Shown here: positions 60,080-64,000 of the stretch, piece by piece
Layout of the letters: every line of letters starts with the position of its first letter
Numbering within the stretch: the stretch's first letter is position 1
Source of the DNA: Acanthococcus lagerstroemiae
Lineage: Eukaryota > Arthropoda > Insecta > Hemiptera > Eriococcidae
DNA length: 64,000 nt
Direction of reading: 5' to 3'
NCBI GenBank assembly: GCA_031841125.1
Contig: CM063113.1
Span: 22,279,312 to 22,343,311 of the forward strand
Program-made: the position numbers and the translations under genes
Notes under the pieces: model-generated
What the model saw: the letters and a program-made list of their open reading frames with translations, nothing else
The model's database searches: none
Told to the model about the DNA's origin: nothing

Positions 60080-60530
60080 AAGTACCTATTACTATGTTAT
60101 GTTATGTTACTGAAACAAAAATTATTGTTTTATTTTTAATGAAACGAAAGTTACTTTTATTTTAATTAGAAATTAGTCTTTTATTTTTTTTTTTTTTGAC
60201 TAATTCATGTACGAGGTTTTTGTTTTGTATTAAGTATTAAATTAACTTTGGTTTTCATTACCAAAGTATTTATATTTTTAATGAAACGAAAGTTACTTTT
60301 ACTTTAATTAGAAATTGGTCCTTTATTTTTTATAATTTTTTTGACTACCTCGTTGATGTTCTTTGTTTTATACTTAGTATGAAGTTTTGTTTTCATTACC
60401 AAAGTATTTCTATTTTTAATGAAACGAAAGTTACTTTTATTTTAATTAGAAATTGGTCCTTCATTTTTTATTATTTTTTTAACTACCTCGTTGATGTTCT
60501 TTGTTTTGCACTTAGTATGAAGTTTTGTTT
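60080..60530 (+). repeat. tandem repeat, period about 140 bp, in hAT 3' region
   Basis: AATGAAACGAAAGTTACTTTT recurs at 60138, 60279 and 60419, with CATTACCAAAGTA and ACTACCTCGTTGATGTTC between. About three units behind the transposase stop. Confidence 0.8.
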
Positions 60531-60707
60531 TAATTTTATTAACTATGCCTATACATTTAAAAAGTCAATTTTTTGTAATAAAACCGAATTCCATCATATT
60601 TTTTTTTATTTTTTTTTTTTTATTTTAGGGAAGCATTGTTTAATGTTGAAAAATTATGGCTACTGCCGCCCAGTGAAAATTTTTTATTTTATGCACTGCG
60701 TAAGACT

Positions 60708-60835
60708 GATAACCTTATCATCATCACTGTTCAACTAGTGGGAGGGTGGGGGTGGGGGGTAAATGGAGAGCTGCATCAAACCGGTCGTAAGACTCATAAC
60801 CTTATCAGCATCACTGTTCAACTAGGGGGGTAGGA
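60708..60835 (+). repeat. duplicated 3' end of the LINE
   Basis: AAATGGAGAGCTGCATCAAA followed by the CGTAAGACT and CACTGTTCAACTA words occurs twice. One copy (57161-57191 plus 60708-60738) is split by the hAT; the other is at 60761-60826. A G-rich stretch separates them. Confidence 0.7.
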
Positions 60836-63103
60836 TCAACCGTCTTGCATCCGTTAACTGTTCGTGACGTTCACATAAGCATTCATAATTTTTCTCGTAT
60901 AGGAAAACATACACCTCTTTGGAACTGTTGTGGAACTTTCCATCAAAATGGGAAACGGAGGGTGGCTATTTCTCAAAATGAGGGACGTTCGAGGAACTTA
61001 CGGGATCAGTAAACACACTGGTACATTATCAGCACTCCGTTACATCATCTGAATAGGTTCGAAATAATACTTCAATACAAACACGGGACACTTTTCCTCT
61101 TTGAGATCCTCACAATGAAAATGGGCATCATCGAGGTTCATAGCGGTCGAGCTATCAGCTGTTCCATCGTTTCGTGTTTCATCGCTAAGACAAAATTTCC
61201 GACTCAATTGGGTTATTTGCACAGTTGACGAATTTTCAATTACCGAAAGTTCTTAAAACTGTTCTCGCAGATTCACATTGGGCAACTTAGGCGCGCCAAA
61301 CTTTGCCGACAGCTATGCAGGCAGTCGACTTCATTATACCCTGCCTGCCCTCTCGGCTATCGTACTTCCGTTTCGGCACGTTATATACCGCTCGGCGCTG
61401 GTAATTTCCAACAAATTGCTCGTTTAAATTCGAAGGATGTTTCGGCGTCCCGGCCGCTTATTTACAAGAGTATAGTTATTATATATATATACATATACAC
61501 GGTAAAGGTATCCGAGCGCTTTCGCCGAATTTGAACGTACTTTCAAGCAAGCTCGTTACGCTCGATTGTCGCCTGCTGGTAGAGAGCTTTTCCTCTACGC
61601 ACACGAACACCGTCAGTCGGTACAGGTAAGTGCGGAAAATATGAATCGGAAAATATACAACAAATGAAATTTTCCAACTAGCGCGTTATTCCTTCGCGAG
61701 GTCGAGTTTCGGCAGGCCGTTTTACTCGTATTTTCACAGTAAAATTTAGGGCCGGTAGGACATCGTAGCACGCGGCTCGAGCTCGTATCGTTTTCATTTT
61801 CTCGAAATTGTGATTTCCGCCGTCCGATAGGGTTGAAAACGTGTTTTTCGCCTTCTCGACTTCGAAAACCATTCACGGGGTATCGATTTCGAACAAATAA
61901 TGTTGACCGTAAGTTCACAGACCTCCGAAAACTAGAACTGGGAGACTGTGCTTTTTCGAAATTCAATTCGCGCTTTTTCAAAATTCAATAATATGTTGAG
62001 CCTTCTCAAGGTGCTCTGACAATGAAACCTTGCGAAAGGAAGCTGGACGGTAGCGCAATGAAGACCGACATGAGAATAAGGCAAAATATCATCAGAATAA
62101 ACAACTAGATGCCATTTGGGCGGAAGAGAAAAGCTTAAAATGCTGTGAAAATTGTTGCACGGAAGTTTAAAGGAAGGACGATAGAAAAAATAAGCGGGCG
62201 GTAGTAAAAGTCACTCTGCAATTAAACAAAATACCTCACGGTATTCAAAATATTTCGCAGAAGGAAATTCTGAATGCACTTCTTCTTGTGCACGTACAAA
62301 ATAAATTAAATTTTTTCAAAGAAATAGTGCATAGGAAATCACCGGAGAAAGCATAAGAGAATCACAGAAGAAAAACACTGGGACACGATAGGTGTAACGT
62401 TACTGAAACATTAACGAGTGTAGAATGATCCTGTGGGAAAATCATACAGGCAATTCATTTAAGGGAATTGTAGAAAGAAAACAGATAATAAATTGAACGG
62501 TGGGGGCGGGGTCCTTGTTCACACTTGGAGAAAAAAATCATATTTTCGGTGACGGGACCCCCAGACTGGTTCAAAGTATTGAAAAAAAGAGCAAAATTTA
62601 AGCGAAATCGCTGAGTTATAATCAGAAGCAGATACAGATAATTTCGGGAGGTCCGAATGAAGAAGGTTACAGACGAAACATAATAGCTCTATAGGTCACT
62701 ACAAATTTAAATATTTCAGGGGGTCTGTCCGGACTCCCAAAACCCCCCCTCCTCTACATTCGCCACTGGTTATAACATGTGCTTCAAGGGGATTGATGTT
62801 CTCATGGGAATTAACACTGATTTTGAAAGTTTGAGATTCTTCTTAAATCAGCCTGAAAATTATTTTCTTCTTGAAATCACTCATGTTAGGATTAGGGTCC
62901 TTTTTTGTCCTCTCTCATTTGGTCGATGAGAAATAAAAATACTGTTCATACACTCTTAATTGCTGTGCATCATTTTTCATCGATATCTACTACCCGCACT
63001 ATGTGATCGAATTACTTCATGAGTCATTTTCCTTCCGTTCAATGTATTATTCCCCTAAATATTTTAGTCTAGAATGTTCTCGAATTAGTGCAACCTTGTT
63101 TTC
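60836..63103. other. no gene recognised; CG-richer 61260-61930
   Basis: 61260-61930 is richer in CG than its flanks. A perfect donor CAG/GTAAGT lies at 61624-61629, with TATATATATACATATA at about 61479-61494 upstream. This could be the untranslated first exon of a plus-strand gene leaving the window, but nothing coding supports it. 62500-62770 has the wording of an unrecognised repeat end (GGGGGTCTGTCCGGACTCCC). Confidence 0.3.
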
Positions 63104-63107
63104 GTTA

Positions 63108-63600
63108 GGCCTGTCAAAAATCGATGATTCTTACTATCGATTATAATCGATTCAAAATCGGTAATTTTTGGTTTTTCCAAATTTGTGGTTGCATTAGACG
63201 AATGCTTTGCTACTGTATTTGCTGTCAATTAGAATCAAAATTGAAATTCACATAATCATGGGGTTATTTTTTCTCGATAAGGAAAAACTGTGGGTAGAAC
63301 ATGAAAATGTTACAACTCGAAAAATAAATCCCACTGATTTCTTAATTATCCTCTCAAATGAAACATTTTTATGTTTAATTATTTCCTCACCAGAGAATGT
63401 AAAGAGAAGTTTTTTCAGTAACTATAATGATCAATGAATAGTTCGATAAGAAAAACTAGAAATGCTCAATAGTCAATACCTTACATATCTAGTTCTAATC
63501 TAGTACGAAGCTATTTCTATTAAAAATCAATTAAAATCGATAAGAGGTTTAATCGTTAAAAAGGCGCATTATCGATTATAATCGATTATTTTGACAGGCC
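63108..63600. mobile_element. 493-bp MITE with GGCCTGTCAAAA ends
   Basis: GGCCTGTCAAAA at 63108 is inverted at 63589-63600. ATCGATTATAATCGAT palindromes sit near both ends (about 63137 and 63570). GTTA flanks both sides (63104-63107 and 63601-63604). A 76-codon frame inside has no motif. Confidence 0.75.
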
Positions 63601-63604
63601 GTTA

Positions 63605-64000
63605 ATGTAGAGCTACAACACGGCAGGATGGTCGAAAATTCTGTTATTTTTGAAATCTTTTACTCCCAGCGACTAAACTTGCGCCCTCTGGTCTTAAAAA
63701 AAGAGACAAACTGTCAGCCAACCTTTTTGAAACTTAAAACAGGGTGTTCATTCTTCCCGACTTTTCCAGGTATTCCAAGCCAATTTTTTCAGCTTTCCAG
63801 ACCCTTGAAATACAAATTTTTCTATTACTACCGTGTGCTTCTGAAGCCGTGGCAGAAAGGGTGTAAAAATTTAATTATGGAAATGAAAGCGCTCTGGGGT
63901 GTAGCGTGGTGCGATGTCAATTGAATTGGTTGGAACTAATTGGGGTTAAGTCCAAAAAATCGCACTTTTCAGGAAGCGAAAAAACTGTTTTATTCGAAAA
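63605..64000. other. left end of a CAGGGTGTTC-type element, cut by window end
   Basis: From 63742, CAGGGTGTTCATTC followed by CGACTTTTCCAGG and TTTCCAGACCCTTG resembles the MITE ends at 54541 and 54875 (CAGGRTGTCTACC, then CTTGACTTTTCC). The other end lies outside the window. Confidence 0.4.

Larger units (their letters stand above)
57192..60698 (+). mobile_element. hAT transposon, nearly complete
   Basis: About 3.5 kb. Left AGTGCATAAAATAA and right TTATTTTATGCACTG are inverted. CTGGGCGGCA-type words sit inside both ends. CGTAAGACT (57183-57191 and 60699-60707) flanks it; 8 of these bases fit a hAT TSD. The gene inside is frameshifted, so this copy cannot supply its own transposase. Confidence 0.85.

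Overview
The window looks like non-genic eukaryotic DNA, most likely from an arthropod. It is AT-rich. It has spliced hAT transposase exons, FLYWCH/MULE-type transposase remains, RTE-like and Jockey-like LINEs, tRNA-headed SINEs and many short inverted-repeat elements. I see no operons, rRNA, CRISPR array or confident host protein. I cannot name the species; a hemipteran-like insect is only a guess. The one possible host coding signal is a 41-residue minus-strand ORF at 9409-9534 with a good start context and an internal splice donor.

Layout. 1-9.4 kb: two near-palindromic hAT-type MITEs of one family (2722-2872, 8421-8592), a FLYWCH/MULE fossil with splice sites (about 4270-4795), a 168-bp tandem array with inverted ends (5250-5905) flanked by opposite-facing clusters of a GTGTGCAATTTACA-like motif, and the 3' half of a MULE carrying a gag-like fragment (6945-8381). 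9.4-26.3 kb: the small ORF, a BED-finger hAT exon fragment, a 430-bp SINE with a 13-bp target-site duplication (TSD), a 5'-truncated RTE LINE (17090-18650), diverged tandem repeats and a CAYT-rich satellite (22.2-23.1 kb) bounded by 28-bp direct repeats.

26.3-29.7 kb: a complete hAT transposon with perfect 8-bp TSDs, matching termini and an unbroken five-exon gene for a 683-residue transposase. 30.8-35.2 kb: a nested pile-up. An RTE-like LINE with twin-primed (5'-inverted) structure and a perfect 13-bp TSD contains a second twin-primed RTE, a GC-rich 612-bp insert and a Harbinger-like MITE. 35.3-35.8 kb: a MITE holding a SINE. 37.4-42.1 kb: a 4.68-kb element with long inverted arms built of roughly 287-bp repeats, starting CAGGGTGTTCC, flanked by TA, with no recognisable gene.

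43.6-51.2 kb: a SINE, a MULE with roughly 100-bp inverted ends and a gag-like fragment (44936-48632), and a Jockey-like 3' end. 52-64 kb: inverted-repeat elements, an RTE-like LINE broken by a 335-bp MITE, a 5'-deleted hAT and a nearly complete but frameshifted hAT (57192-60698), and two further MITE ends. The recurring theme is insertion into insertion; target duplications and interrupted reading frames allow much of the order of events to be read.
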